Position numbers and translations under genes: made by a program
NCBI RefSeq assembly: GCF_001708445.1
Contig: NZ_CP015637.1
Location: 6,325,001 to 6,389,000, forward strand
Direction: 5' to 3'
Source of the DNA: Pseudomonas fluorescens
Lineage (GTDB): Bacteria; Pseudomonadota; Gammaproteobacteria; Pseudomonadales; Pseudomonadaceae
DNA length: 64,000 nucleotides
Shown here: positions 7,953 to 18,371 of the stretch, piece after piece
How positions within the stretch are numbered: the stretch's first letter is position 1
How the letters are laid out: each line of letters opens with the position of its first letter
Notes under the pieces: model-generated
What the model saw: the letters and a program-made list of their open reading frames with translations, nothing else
The model's database searches: none
What the model was told of the DNA's origin: nothing

Positions 7953-8702
7953 TTACCGGCGACGTTTTTCGATGTTGTAAACGAACGGCGCAACGATCTC
8001 GATGCTGCCGCCTTTCAACATGTCGGCCGGTGGCTTGGGCAGTGGCTGGGCACGACGGATCATGTCCAGGGTCGCACGGTCCAGGTCGGCGTTGCCGGAG
8101 CGGCCCACCAGCTCATAGGACAGCACGTTGCCATCGGCATCCACCACGAAGCGCAAGCGGTTCAGGCCTTCCTTGCCTCGGGCCTGGGCGCCCGGCGGGT
8201 ACTTCTTGTACTTCTGCAAGTGCGCCAGCAGGGTGCCTTCCCAGGACGCCTTGGCGGCCACCTGTTGCGGCGATGGGCCAGGAACCGGCTGGGCCGATTT
8301 TTCCGCCGGAGCGTTGGTCTGTGGCGATTCGCTCGGTGGGTCCTCGGAAGGTTTTTCCTTGGGTGGCTCGGGCTTCTTCTCCACCGGCTTGGGCGGCTGG
8401 GGTTTGGGCTTGGGCTTGACCGGCTTGGGCACCTGGATCGTCGGCTTGGGCGCCTCGGCCAGTTTTGGCAGCGGCAACTCTTCCACCGGGGCAGGCGGTT
8501 GCGGCGGCGTCACCACTTTCGGCGGCGCTGGCGGTGGTGGCGCTGGCGCGGGTGCCAGGTCAATGACCATGGCTGCCGGTGGCAGCAGCACCTGGCGCGG
8601 TGCCGACCAGTGGAGTGCGATGGCAATCGCGATGGCGTGCACGCCCAGCACGACGGCGAGGCTGGTGCCATAACGCGTCAGTTTGTGGCGCGTCGTGATC
8701 AT
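7953..8702 (-). CDS. tonB: Energy transducer TonB
   Basis: TonB links the proton-motive force used by ExbB-ExbD to outer-membrane siderophore and vitamin receptors. The 249-residue protein has an N-terminal membrane anchor (TSLAVVLGVHAIAIAIALHW). A long Pro/Lys-rich periplasmic spacer follows (PKPVKPKPKPQPPKPVEKKP). The TonB C-terminal domain contains the YP motif (KYPPGAQARGKEG, LRFVVDADGNVL). It overlaps the exbD stop codon by an ATGA junction, so the two are translationally coupled. It lies beside an FTR1 iron operon, fitting a local iron-supply block. Confidence 0.95.
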   Translation of the reverse strand: MITTRHKLTRYGTSLAVVLGVHAIAIAIALHWSAPRQVLLPPAAMVIDLAPAPAPPPPAPPKVVTPPQPPAPVEELPLPKLAEAPKPTIQVPKPVKPKPKPQPPKPVEKKPEPPKEKPSEDPPSESPQTNAPAEKSAQPVPGPSPQQVAAKASWEGTLLAHLQKYKKYPPGAQARGKEGLNRLRFVVDADGNVLSYELVGRSGNADLDRATLDMIRRAQPLPKPPADMLKGGSIEIVAPFVYNIEKRRR

Positions 8703-9124
8703 TTCTTGGCTGCCGTCTCAAGTCCGACCAGGCCCACCTTCAGATAGCCGGCCGCCCGCAGGGCATCCATCACGCTCATCAGGTCGCCGTAGTCCACGCC
8801 TTTATCAGCCTGGAAGAAGATCGTCGTGTCCTTTTTGCCTTGGGTCTTGGCATCGAGCACTGGCCCCAGGGTTTCGGCTTTGACTTCTTCTTCGCCCAGG
8901 AACAGGCGCTGGTCCGCCTTGACGCTGAGGAAGATCGGCTTCTCCGGCCGCGGCGCCGGCTTGGCGCTGGAGGCGGGCAGGTCGACCTTGATGTCCACGG
9001 TGGCCAGGGGTGCCGCCACCATGAAGATGATCAGCAACACCAGCATCACGTCGATGAATGGCGTGACGTTGATTTCGTGGTTCTCGACGAGTTCGTCGTC
9101 GCCTTGATTCAAATGCAGGCCCAT
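8699..9124 (-). CDS. exbD: Biopolymer transport protein ExbD
   Basis: ExbD is the 141-residue proton-channel partner of ExbB. It shows the single N-terminal membrane helix with the essential aspartate in NVTPFIDVMLVLLIIFM, followed by the periplasmic domain (LFLGEEEVKAE, QADKGVDYGDLMSVMDALRA). The gene lies 6 bp after exbB and overlaps tonB by 4 bp, giving the order exbB-exbD-tonB in one operon. Confidence 0.96.
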   Translation of the reverse strand: MGLHLNQGDDELVENHEINVTPFIDVMLVLLIIFMVAAPLATVDIKVDLPASSAKPAPRPEKPIFLSVKADQRLFLGEEEVKAETLGPVLDAKTQGKKDTTIFFQADKGVDYGDLMSVMDALRAAGYLKVGLVGLETAAKK

Positions 9125-9130
9125 GGCCGA

Positions 9131-10102
9131 TTACCCCACTTTCACCATGTGCGGTTGCGAGCTGCGCTCGGTAGGCAGGTGGTCGAGGTCGCGGCTCACC
9201 AGCAGCAGGACTTCTGCCGACGCGTCCGATACCTGGGCCTTGTAGCCGGCAATCGAACGGGCGAAGACGTTGTAGATCACCACCGCAGGAATCGCGGCAA
9301 CCAGGCCCAGGGCTGTAGCCAGCAGGGCCTCGGCGATGCCGGGGGCAACGACGGCAAGGTTGGTGGTCTGGGTTTTGGCGATGCCGATGAAGCTGTTCAT
9401 GATGCCCCACACGGTACCGAACAGGCCGACGAACGGCGCAGTGGAACCGATGGTAGCCAGCACGCCGGTGCCGCTGCTCATGTTACGACCGCAGGCTGCG
9501 ACCAAACGCTCCAGGCGGAAGGCTACGCGCTCTTTGATACCTTCTTTTTCGCGGGTGTTGGCCGATAGGCGCATTTCTTCCAGCGCGTCGTGCACCAGGG
9601 TATTGGCCAGGGTGCCCTTTTGGGTCGCGCTTTCACTGGCTTCCTTGAGGGTGGTGGCTTTTTTCAGGTGGACGATCTCGGTGCGCAGACGACGCTTGGC
9701 GCCCAGCAGCTCGAAGCCCTTGGCGATCCAGATGGTCCAGGTAATGATCGAGGCAATGGCCAGGCCGATCATCACGGCTTTCACCACCACGTCAGCATTC
9801 TGGTACATGCCCCATGGGGACAGGTCGTGGGCCATGCCCAGGGTGTTGTCTTCTTCCAGTACTACGCCGGACTCGTCGGCAGCGGCTGGCACTGCCGGAT
9901 CGGTCGCGGCTGGTGTCGCGGCAGGTGCAACCGCAGGGGCGGCGTTCTGTTCGGCGGCAGGCGGGGTGGCCGGCGCCGTGGCATCAGCGAATGCGGCGGT
10001 CGGTGCCAGCAGTACGCTGAACAGCAACGCAGCAATCGCACGCCAGGCGCGGGATGGGCTGTGAGGCTTGGTTGGCGAAGCGGGGTTTGTATGACGTGTC
10101 AT
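9131..10102 (-). CDS. exbB: Biopolymer transport protein ExbB
   Basis: This 323-residue MotA/TolQ/ExbB-family protein is the proton-channel scaffold of the TonB complex. It begins with a signal-like segment (AIAALLFSVLLAPTAAFA) and an Ala/Pro-rich periplasmic extension of about 60 residues, as in pseudomonad ExbB. The three-helix core follows (VVKAVMIGLAIASIITWTIW; APFVGLFGTVWGIMNSFIGI; EALLATALGLVAAIPAVVIY). The 188-bp upstream region is AT-rich and could hold Fur sites, but I see no strong match to the consensus. It is the first gene of exbB-exbD-tonB. Confidence 0.95.
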   Translation of the reverse strand: MTRHTNPASPTKPHSPSRAWRAIAALLFSVLLAPTAAFADATAPATPPAAEQNAAPAVAPAATPAATDPAVPAAADESGVVLEEDNTLGMAHDLSPWGMYQNADVVVKAVMIGLAIASIITWTIWIAKGFELLGAKRRLRTEIVHLKKATTLKEASESATQKGTLANTLVHDALEEMRLSANTREKEGIKERVAFRLERLVAACGRNMSSGTGVLATIGSTAPFVGLFGTVWGIMNSFIGIAKTQTTNLAVVAPGIAEALLATALGLVAAIPAVVIYNVFARSIAGYKAQVSDASAEVLLLVSRDLDHLPTERSSQPHMVKVG

Positions 10103-10290
10103 GCTGGCCGGACCTGAGAGAAAAAATGAGTGATCGTCCTTCCAGACCGAGCGAGGTCGAGGACAAATGGGCGGTTATTATTGCAAGTAATTCTTGTTAA
10201 CAAAAGTAATACAGTAACTTTATTTGCCCTTTTTCTGGCCGCCGGTCTACCGAGACGGCTAATCTAGACCTTTCAGTTCGGAGTTTTGTG

Positions 10291-11148
10291 ATGTCTGCGC
10301 CTTCTGTTGTGATTGCCGGATGTGGCGATGTGGGGAGTCGGCTGGCCAGCCAACTGCTCGCCTCGGAATGGGAGGTTCATGGCCTGCGGCGTGATATTTC
10401 GCGCCTGCCCGATGGCGTGATTGGCATTGCCGGCGACCTGTTCAACAAGGATTGCCCTGACACCTGGCCAATCGGTGGGGTGGATTACCTGGTGTATTGC
10501 GCCGCCGCGACGGATCACGATGAGGCCGGTTATCGCGCCGCTTATGTGCAAGGGTTGCAGCACGTACTGGAGTGGCTGAAGGATTACGGCCAGGAGCCCA
10601 AGCATCTGTTGTTTGTATCCAGCAGCAGTGTGTATGGGCAGCAGAATGGCGAGTGGGTCGATGAAACCTCCGAGACCCAGGCGAAAGGCTATTCCGGGCA
10701 GGTGATGCTGGAAGCTGAGCAAGTGGCGCTGAACAGTGGTATCCCGGCGAGCGTCGTGCGGTTGACGGGGATCTATGGCCCGGGTCGTGAATGGCTGCTG
10801 ACCCAAGTGCGCCAGGGTTATCGCGTGGCGATCGATCCGCCTTTATATGGCAACCGGATTCATGTCGATGACGCGGCGGGCCTGCTGGCCTTTTTGCTGC
10901 GGCATGTGGAGCAGGGCGGCTCGTTGGAGAAGATTTACATCGGTGTTGACGATGCGCCGGCGCCATTGGCGGAGGTGGTCGGTTGGTTGCGCGACTATTT
11001 GGGCGTGACCGAATGGGCCGACGACGCCAGTGTGCGCCGCGCGGGCAGCAAGCAATGCAGTAATGCGCGGGCCAAGGCGCTGGGCTGGGCGCCGGTCTAT
11101 CCGACCTATCGCGAGGGGTATGCTGCGATTCTCGAAGGTCAGCGCTGA
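10291..11148 (+). CDS. NAD-dependent epimerase/dehydratase family protein (SDR)
   Basis: This is a 285-residue Rossmann-fold protein of the extended SDR type. The nucleotide-binding glycine motif lies at the N-terminus (VVIAGCGDVGSRLASQLL). It continues with DYLVYCAAATDHDEAGY, an SSSSVYGQ segment and RLTGIYGPGR. The catalytic YxxxK is not in its usual form. It resembles YeeZ-like proteins. The ATG at 10291 is used; a GTG lies one codon upstream. It is a single gene between divergent exbB and convergent lipoprotein genes. The substrate cannot be told from the sequence. Confidence 0.85.
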   Translation: MSAPSVVIAGCGDVGSRLASQLLASEWEVHGLRRDISRLPDGVIGIAGDLFNKDCPDTWPIGGVDYLVYCAAATDHDEAGYRAAYVQGLQHVLEWLKDYGQEPKHLLFVSSSSVYGQQNGEWVDETSETQAKGYSGQVMLEAEQVALNSGIPASVVRLTGIYGPGREWLLTQVRQGYRVAIDPPLYGNRIHVDDAAGLLAFLLRHVEQGGSLEKIYIGVDDAPAPLAEVVGWLRDYLGVTEWADDASVRRAGSKQCSNARAKALGWAPVYPTYREGYAAILEGQR

Positions 11149-11164
11149 CAGAGGAGCCCAAGGG

Positions 11165-11230
11165 CGAATGCCAGTCAGTTAAGAGATAGAACGAGCAAAC
11201 AGTAACCTGTGGCGAGCGGGCTTGCCACAG
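11165..11230. repeat. REP-type hairpin with a shared flanking motif
   Basis: A perfect 7-bp-stem repeat CTGTGGC...GCCACAG at 11207-11230 contains the REP core GAGCGGGCTT. The segment CGAATGCCAGTCAGTTAAG at 11165-11183 resembles sequences flanking the REPIN at 43614 (43593-43607 and the inverse at 43728-43744). It lies downstream of the epimerase gene and before the convergent lipoprotein gene. Confidence 0.6.
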
Positions 11231-11284
11231 TTGCAGTGTTCCTCCTTACTGGCTGGCATTACCCGAACAAGGGCTCTTTTTTCG

Positions 11285-12025
11285 TCACTGTTGTTCCAGC
11301 AGCCATTGGCGTGGGCCTGGAGCGAGTTGGGGAATTTCGTCCGGTTGGGCATGATTGATCGCGTTCAAAATTTCCATCCGCTTGCCGTGACGGACAAAAA
11401 TCCATACGTCTGCGACATCGCCCTTGCCGAGAGAGAGCGTGTCATTGCCAGCGCCTTGAGTGGCGCAATCGCCGCCCAGACAGAGCTCGTACCGGTCATT
11501 TTGTGCCAGTCCGGACAGGCTGCCATCAGCATTGAACACCACGCTGTTGCCGACGCCTTGGCCTTCAATGATTTTCCACTTCCCGCCCATGTAGGCTGAA
11601 TTCAGTGCCTGTCTGAAAGTTGTACCCCACCTTGCACCCTCGGGGGCTGGCTGGGCCGGGCGCCGGAACACTTGGCCGGCAAAAAATGCTTTGGCCTGCT
11701 GGATAAGCTGGTTGCCATCCCAGTGCAGTTCGTCGGTGCCATGGCCGTCATAGTCGACAACCCATACGCCTGGTGCCTTTGACCGCAGCTGACCTTCGCC
11801 GGCTTCGAATGCATTGCTGAATAACGCTTTGCCGCCACGGGCGTCGATGTTCCATTCCAGATTCAGGCCATTGGCGTCCAGTGCTTTGAGTAATGGACGA
11901 CCTTGGGCGGCGGTATCAATAGCGGCCTGGTTGATCCACAGTCCGCTGATGTCGGCAGATTGCGGCGTGTGCGAGCAACCGGCCAGCAGGAACGGGCTGA
12001 GGCTGAGCGCGAGTAACTTGTGCAT
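11285..12025 (-). CDS. Hypothetical lipoprotein, downstream copy of a tandem pair
   Basis: This is a 246-residue protein with a lipobox (SLSPFLLAGC, lipidation at Cys16). It is clearly paralogous to the next gene upstream. Both share SGxWINQxAID near residue 30, AYMGG-WKI near residue 145, YELCLGGDCA with a C-x5-C pair, WIFVRHGKRMEI, and the C-terminal end PGPRQWLLE. I do not recognise a characterised family. The alternating beta-type pattern suggests a beta-rich fold. An outer-membrane location is inferred, since there is no Asp at +2. It lies 75 bp downstream of its paralogue. Confidence 0.8.
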   Translation of the reverse strand: MHKLLALSLSPFLLAGCSHTPQSADISGLWINQAAIDTAAQGRPLLKALDANGLNLEWNIDARGGKALFSNAFEAGEGQLRSKAPGVWVVDYDGHGTDELHWDGNQLIQQAKAFFAGQVFRRPAQPAPEGARWGTTFRQALNSAYMGGKWKIIEGQGVGNSVVFNADGSLSGLAQNDRYELCLGGDCATQGAGNDTLSLGKGDVADVWIFVRHGKRMEILNAINHAQPDEIPQLAPGPRQWLLEQQ

Positions 12026-12069
12026 GAGGCCATCCGCTTATGCGTGAAAACAATGGCGCAGGCTAAAGA

Positions 12070-12092
12070 AAAAGGAGCCGGTGGGCTCCTTT
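12070..12092 (-). terminator. Intrinsic terminator after the first lipoprotein gene
   Basis: A 9-bp stem AAAGGAGCC / GGCTCCTTT with loop GGTG, followed on the leftward transcript by a U-rich tract (TTTTTCTTT), lies just after the stop codon at 12101. It would separate expression of the two tandem lipoprotein genes. Confidence 0.75.
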
Positions 12093-12100
12093 GTTGTGTA

Positions 12101-12847
12101 TCACGGTTTCTCGAGCAACCACTGCCGTGGCCCCGGTGTAAACGAGGGCACTTCATCCGTCTGTGCGGTGTTGACGGCCTGGAAGATTTCCAGTTGTTTG
12201 CCCTTGCGCACGAAGATCCAGGGGTTGCCCTGGCCGTTGAGTTGCAGCCAGATGCTGTCATAGCCGCCGCTCATGGAGGCGCAATCGCCCGCCAGGCACA
12301 GTGAGTAGCGATCGACGCCAGGCAGGCCGGCGACCTTGCCGTCAGCCTGGAACTGTACCGTGGCGCCGTTTCCGAAGCCGTCGGTGATCTTCCAGTCGCC
12401 ACCCATATAGGCCGCGTACAGCGCCCGTTCGAAGTTGGCGCCCAGTGGCGCGCCTTCCGGTGCGGGGTCTTTGGCGCGGGCGAACAGCTGTTCGGGCTCG
12501 TTGTCGTTGGCCGTTTGCAGCAGTTGTTTGTTTTTGCGCTTGAGTTCGGTGGCGGTGCTGCCGTAGAAGTCCACGCTCCAGGCGCCGGATTGCTCGCCGA
12601 GCAACTTGCCTTCGGCAACTTCAAAACCGTTGTAGTAGCGCGCTTGCGAAGCCTTGGTGTTGACCTCCCATTCGAGGTTCGGACCATAGCTTTGCAATGC
12701 TTCACGCAAAGGGCCGCCCTTGGCTGCCGCATCGATGGCGACCTGGTTGATCCAGGTGCCGCTCACATCCAGGTCGGCGGGATTGCTGGCACAGCCGCCG
12801 AGCAACAGGGCGAGCAACGAGGAGGCTACAAGCGCTTTGCGCATCAT
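12101..12847 (-). CDS. Hypothetical lipoprotein, upstream copy of a tandem pair
   Basis: This is a 248-residue protein with a strong lipobox (LLALLLGGC, Cys19). It has the same domain plan as its downstream paralogue: SGTWINQVAID, AYMGGDWKI, YSLCLAGDCA with a C-x5-C pair, WIFVRKGKQLEIF and PGPRQWLLE at the C-terminus. The central third differs more, with a Lys/Asn-rich stretch. No known domain is recognised. The gene has its own terminator, and the 27-base hairpin at 12869-12895 ends 22 bp upstream of its start. Confidence 0.8.
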   Translation of the reverse strand: MMRKALVASSLLALLLGGCASNPADLDVSGTWINQVAIDAAAKGGPLREALQSYGPNLEWEVNTKASQARYYNGFEVAEGKLLGEQSGAWSVDFYGSTATELKRKNKQLLQTANDNEPEQLFARAKDPAPEGAPLGANFERALYAAYMGGDWKITDGFGNGATVQFQADGKVAGLPGVDRYSLCLAGDCASMSGGYDSIWLQLNGQGNPWIFVRKGKQLEIFQAVNTAQTDEVPSFTPGPRQWLLEKP

Positions 12848-12868
12848 GAAATCCTTCTGAAACGAAGT

Positions 12869-12895
12869 CGGCGCAGCCTGGTTGAGGCTGCGCCG
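12869..12895. terminator. Strong hairpin between ridA and the lipoprotein gene
   Basis: A perfect 10-bp GC-rich stem (CGGCGCAGCC / GGCTGCGCCG) with a 7-base loop lies 7 bp after the ridA stop codon. It is probably the ridA/spoT-side terminator. The following tract on the leftward strand is only moderately U-rich. If read through, it would lie in the lipoprotein leader. Confidence 0.6.
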
Positions 12896-12901
12896 GGTGT
12901 T

Positions 12902-13282
12902 TTACTCGATGACCAGGATCGCGTCCATCTCAACCTGCGCGCCTTTTGGCAGCGCTGCGACGCCAATGGCGGCGCGAGCAGGGTAGGGCTGTTCGAAGTA
13001 CTTGCCCATGATCTCGTTGACCTTGGCGAAGTGGCTCAGGTCGGTGAGGAAGATGTTCAGCTTGACGATATCCTTGAACGAACCGCCCGCGGCTTCTGCG
13101 ACGGACTTGAGGTTTTCGAAGACCTGTACGGTCTGGGCTTCGAAGCCTTCAACCAGTTCCATGGTCTTTGGGTCCAGCGGGATTTGGCCGGACATGTAGA
13201 CGGTGTTGCCCGCCTTGATCGCCTGGGAGTAAGTGCCGATGGCGGCCGGGGCTTTATCGCTGGTGATAACAGTCTTGGTCAT
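12902..13282 (-). CDS. ridA: RidA-family reactive imine deaminase
   Basis: RidA hydrolyses reactive enamine/imine intermediates such as 2-aminoacrylate made by PLP enzymes. The 126-residue protein carries the family signature. It has [20 protein letters not shown] near the N-terminus, the conserved arginine in [16 protein letters not shown], and the acidic end VEMDAILV. It lies 25 bp downstream of spoT on the same strand, a common gammaproteobacterial arrangement, and may be co-transcribed. A second RidA-family protein in the window (38723) works with dadA. Confidence 0.93.
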   Translation of the reverse strand: MTKTVITSDKAPAAIGTYSQAIKAGNTVYMSGQIPLDPKTMELVEGFEAQTVQVFENLKSVAEAAGGSFKDIVKLNIFLTDLSHFAKVNEIMGKYFEQPYPARAAIGVAALPKGAQVEMDAILVIE

Positions 13283-13306
13283 GAATGACTCCTTGTAAGA
13301 GGTGGG

Positions 13307-15412
13307 CTATGCACGCATGCGGGTGATGCGGATCACGCCGGTCAAGGCGCGCAGTTTCTTGATCACGCGGGCCAGGTGTACGCGGTCGTGCACGCTGACC
13401 ACCAGTTGGACCACGCTGATGCGGCCATCGCGTTCGTCCATGCTGATTTTCTCGATATTGCCGTCGGCCGCATTGACGCTGCTGGCCAGCAGGGCGATCA
13501 GGCCACGCTGGTGCTCAAGCTCCACGCGAAGCTCGACGTTGAACTCGCCGGTGACATCCTTGGCCCAGGAGAGCTGGATGCATTTTTCCGGGTTGTGGCG
13601 GATTTCGCTGATGTTGCGGCAGTTGTCCAGGTGCACGACCATGCCTTTGCCCGCCGACAGGTGGCCGACAATCGGGTCGCCCGGGATCGGTGTGCAGCAC
13701 TTGGCATAGCTGAGCACCAGGCCCTCGGTGCCGCGAATCGCCAGCGGACCCTCCGGGCTCGGCAACTGTTCGCCTTCGCCGAGCAGGCGGCGGGCTACTA
13801 CGTAGGCCATGCGGTTGCCCAGGCCGATATCTTCCAGCAGGTCTTCGATGGTTTCCTGGCGGTACTCGTGGAGCATCGCTTGAACACGCTCACCCGGGAT
13901 CTTGTCCAGGGCGCTGTCGAAACCATTGAGCACCTTGTTCAGCAGGCGTTCGCCCAGGCTGATGGACTCGGAGCGGCGCTGCAGTTTCAGCGCATGGCGA
14001 ATATGGGTGCGCGCCTTGCCAGTGACCACGAAGTTGAGCCACGCGGGGTTTGGCCGTGCGCCCGGCGCGCTGACGATTTCCACGGTGGAGCCGCTTTGCA
14101 GCGGTTCCGACAGCGGGGCCAGGCGACGGTTGATGCGGCAGGCGATGCAGCTGTTGCCGACGTCGGTGTGCACCGCGTAGGCGAAGTCGACGGCCGTGGA
14201 GCCTTTGGGCAGCTCCATGATCCGGCCCTTGGGCGTGAACACATAGACCTCGTCCGGGAACAGGTCGATCTTCACGCTTTCAATGAATTCCAGGGAGTTG
14301 CCGGCACGTTGCTGCATTTCCAGCACGCCTTTTACCCACTGGCGCGCGCGGGCATGGGTGCCTTTTGGCTGCTCGTCGCCACTGGACTTGTACAGCCAAT
14401 GGGCGGCGATGCCGTTGTTGGCCATTTCTTCCATTTCCCGAGTGCGGATCTGGATCTCGATCGGCACCCCGTGCATACCAAACAGCGTGGTATGCAGCGA
14501 CTGATAGCCGTTGGCCTTGGGAATCGCGATGTAGTCCTTGAAGCGGCCCGGCAGGGGCTTGTACAAATTATGTACAGCGCCCAGCACGCGGTAGCAGGTA
14601 TCGACCTTGTCCACGATGATACGGAACGCGTACACGTCCATGATCTCGTTGAACGCCCGGCGCTTGCCGCGCATCTTCTTGTAGATGCCGTAGATGTGTT
14701 TCTGCCTGCCGCTGACCTCGCCCTCGATCTCGTCGATCGCCAGGCAATGGCTCAGGGATTCTTCGATCTTGTTGACGATTTCCTTGCGGTTGCCCCGGGC
14801 ACGCTTGACCGCCTGGTAGATGCGCGCCGAACGCATCGGGTGCATGGCCTTGAAGCCGAGGTCTTCGAATTCGATGCGAATGGCGTGCATGCCCAGCCGG
14901 TTGGCGATGGGCGCGTAGATTTCCAGGGTTTCCTTGGCGATGCGCCGGCGTTTTTCGCCGGACAGCACTTCCAGCGTGCGCATGTTGTGCAGCCGGTCGG
15001 CCAGCTTGACCAGGATCACCCGGATATCCCGGGCCATGGCCATGGCCATCTTCTGGAAGTTCTCCGCCTGGGCTTCGGCTTTGGTCTCGAAGTTCATCTG
15101 GGTCAGTTTGCTGACCCCATCGACCAGTTCGGCCACGGTTTCGCCAAATTGCGCACTGAGCGCTTCCTTGGCAATACCGGTGTCTTCGATCACGTCATGG
15201 AGCATGGCGGCCATCAGGCTCTGATGGTCCATGTGCATGTCGGCAAGAATATTTGCCACCGCAAGAGGATGGGTGACATACGCCTCGCCACTCCGGCGGC
15301 GTTGGCCGTCGTGGGCTTGTTCGGCGTAGAAATACGCTCGGCGGACCAGGTTGACCTGGTCGGGGCCGAGGTAGGCCGATAAGCGATCGGCGAGGGCGTC
15401 TATGCTCGGCAA
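13307..15412 (-). CDS. spoT: Bifunctional (p)ppGpp synthetase/hydrolase SpoT
   Basis: SpoT makes and degrades the alarmone (p)ppGpp. The 701-residue protein has the HD hydrolase domain (EAYVTHPLAVANILADMH, HDVIEDTG), the nucleotidyltransferase domain (FKDYIAIPKANGYQSLHTT), TGS (VFTPKGRIMELPKG) and a C-terminal ACT domain. An intact HD motif supports hydrolase activity. The start is a TTG at 15410-15412 preceded by AGGAG at 8-nt spacing, so initiation is non-ATG. It follows rpoZ and gmk on the same strand in the classic gmk-rpoZ-spoT order. Confidence 0.97.
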   Translation of the reverse strand: MPSIDALADRLSAYLGPDQVNLVRRAYFYAEQAHDGQRRRSGEAYVTHPLAVANILADMHMDHQSLMAAMLHDVIEDTGIAKEALSAQFGETVAELVDGVSKLTQMNFETKAEAQAENFQKMAMAMARDIRVILVKLADRLHNMRTLEVLSGEKRRRIAKETLEIYAPIANRLGMHAIRIEFEDLGFKAMHPMRSARIYQAVKRARGNRKEIVNKIEESLSHCLAIDEIEGEVSGRQKHIYGIYKKMRGKRRAFNEIMDVYAFRIIVDKVDTCYRVLGAVHNLYKPLPGRFKDYIAIPKANGYQSLHTTLFGMHGVPIEIQIRTREMEEMANNGIAAHWLYKSSGDEQPKGTHARARQWVKGVLEMQQRAGNSLEFIESVKIDLFPDEVYVFTPKGRIMELPKGSTAVDFAYAVHTDVGNSCIACRINRRLAPLSEPLQSGSTVEIVSAPGARPNPAWLNFVVTGKARTHIRHALKLQRRSESISLGERLLNKVLNGFDSALDKIPGERVQAMLHEYRQETIEDLLEDIGLGNRMAYVVARRLLGEGEQLPSPEGPLAIRGTEGLVLSYAKCCTPIPGDPIVGHLSAGKGMVVHLDNCRNISEIRHNPEKCIQLSWAKDVTGEFNVELRVELEHQRGLIALLASSVNAADGNIEKISMDERDGRISVVQLVVSVHDRVHLARVIKKLRALTGVIRITRMRA

Positions 15413-15472
15413 AGTGTGAACTCCTGCCGTTGGCTGTGACCCCGCGCCGTGCTACGTCGACCAGGCATAGGT

Positions 15473-15736
15473 TTAGACGGCCTCGTTGGACTCGTCCTCG
15501 AACGCTGCAAACAGCGGTTCGTCTTCAACGATCTCAGCGTTGGCGATGAACTCGTAGCTCATCAGGCCTTCAGCGATTTCACGCAGGGCTACAACGGTAG
15601 GCTTGTCGTTTTCCCACTGGACCAGGGGCTCTTTGCCGCCAGTGGCCAGTTGACGGGCACGCTTGGTAGAGAGCATGACCAGCTCAAAGCGGTTATCCAC
15701 GTGTTCTAGGCAGTCTTCAACGGTTACGCGGGCCAT
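15473..15736 (-). CDS. rpoZ: RNA polymerase omega subunit
   Basis: This 87-residue omega subunit helps assemble RNA polymerase and forms part of the ppGpp site with beta-prime. The conserved N-terminus is clear ([32 protein letters not shown]) and the tail is acidic ([12 protein letters not shown]). It sits between gmk and spoT, 60 bp from spoT. Confidence 0.97.
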   Translation of the reverse strand: MARVTVEDCLEHVDNRFELVMLSTKRARQLATGGKEPLVQWENDKPTVVALREIAEGLMSYEFIANAEIVEDEPLFAAFEDESNEAV

Positions 15737-15903
15737 GGTATTCCTCGGAGCGAATGCAAGATGCGCGCTGCCCGGCTGGGCGAGCGGACTAAACAGTTTA
15801 AAAAATCACCAGCGTTTAGGGAAGCGCTGATTTTTCGCAGGCCCTCGCAAAACCGCTACAAGTGCCAATGTAAGGCCCCTGCAGCAGTTTTGGGAAGAGC
15901 CAA

Positions 15904-17398
<1,495 letters not shown>

Positions 17399-17626
17399 GG
17401 AGGTACCTCGCGTTGCAGTCCCGCGAAAGCGGGCTGATGGATAAATTGGAGCCGACTGGCTGCGAAGGCGCAGGAGTGTAGCGCAGTGGTGCGATAGGCC
17501 CCAAACGCGGGTGCTGACATCGCATCACAAGCCGAGCATTCGTAACCAGATTTTAAGAAGTGCCCCGAATCGGCTCGCGGCTCTATAATGCTCGGCAGTT
17601 TTTCGTCCTTCGTACAGGTATCCCCT

Positions 17627-18349
17627 ATGAAACGTCCAAGTGGTCGCGTTGCCGATCAGCTCCGCTCGATCCGCATCACCCGCAACTACACCAAACACGC
17701 CGAGGGATCCGTACTGGTCGAGTTTGGCGATACCAAGGTGATCTGCACCGTCAGTGTCGAAAACGGCGTGCCACGTTTCCTCAAGGGCCAGGGCCAGGGT
17801 TGGTTGACCGCCGAATACGGCATGCTGCCGCGCGCCACCGGCGAGCGTAACCAGCGTGAGGCCAGTCGTGGCAAGCAAGGCGGTCGTACCCTGGAGATCC
17901 AGCGCCTGATCGGTCGCTCCCTGCGTGCAGCGTTGGACATGTCCAAGCTGGGCGACGTGACCCTGTACGTCGATTGCGACGTGATCCAGGCCGACGGCGG
18001 TACTCGTACTGCGTCCATCACCGGCGCCATGGTCGCTCTGGTCGACGCGCTGAAAGTGATCAAGAAGCGTGGCGGCCTGAAAGGCGGCGATCCGCTCAAG
18101 CAGATGATCGCTGCCGTATCGGTGGGCATGTACCAGGGCGAGCCTGTGCTGGACCTGGACTACCTGGAAGACTCGGCCGCCGAGACCGACCTGAACGTGG
18201 TCATGACCAGCACCGGTGGTTTTATCGAAGTGCAGGGCACCGCTGAAGGCGCGCCATTCCAGCCGGCCGACCTGAATGCGATGCTGGCCCTGGCCCAGAA
18301 GGGCATGACTGAGATTTTCGAACTGCAGAACGCCGCACTGGCTGACTGA
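17627..18349 (+). CDS. rph: Ribonuclease PH
   Basis: This phosphate-dependent 3'-to-5' exonuclease trims tRNA precursors. The 240-residue protein starts at the ATG at 17627 ([15 protein letters not shown]). Typical segments are [55 protein letters not shown] and [20 protein letters not shown]. It is divergent from yicC with a 228-bp shared upstream region. A DUF4870 gene follows 22 bp downstream. Confidence 0.97.
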   Translation: MKRPSGRVADQLRSIRITRNYTKHAEGSVLVEFGDTKVICTVSVENGVPRFLKGQGQGWLTAEYGMLPRATGERNQREASRGKQGGRTLEIQRLIGRSLRAALDMSKLGDVTLYVDCDVIQADGGTRTASITGAMVALVDALKVIKKRGGLKGGDPLKQMIAAVSVGMYQGEPVLDLDYLEDSAAETDLNVVMTSTGGFIEVQGTAEGAPFQPADLNAMLALAQKGMTEIFELQNAALAD

Positions 18350-18371
18350 ACACGCTTCAAGGAGAAGTGCC

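Noticed and set aside
10150..10230. Fur box upstream of exbB
   Set aside because: The region is AT-rich and regulation by Fur is likely from the family, but no segment matches the 19-bp consensus well enough.
13376..15382. A 668-codon open frame on the plus strand opposite spoT
   Set aside because: It mirrors the high GC third-position pattern of spoT and has no family resemblance or ribosome site. The same applies to long antisense frames opposite rep (44590-46389), the FAD oxidoreductase (35005-36600), the GGDEF/EAL gene (46731-48188), dadA (37426-38901), amtB (58656-60047) and recG (2952-4325).
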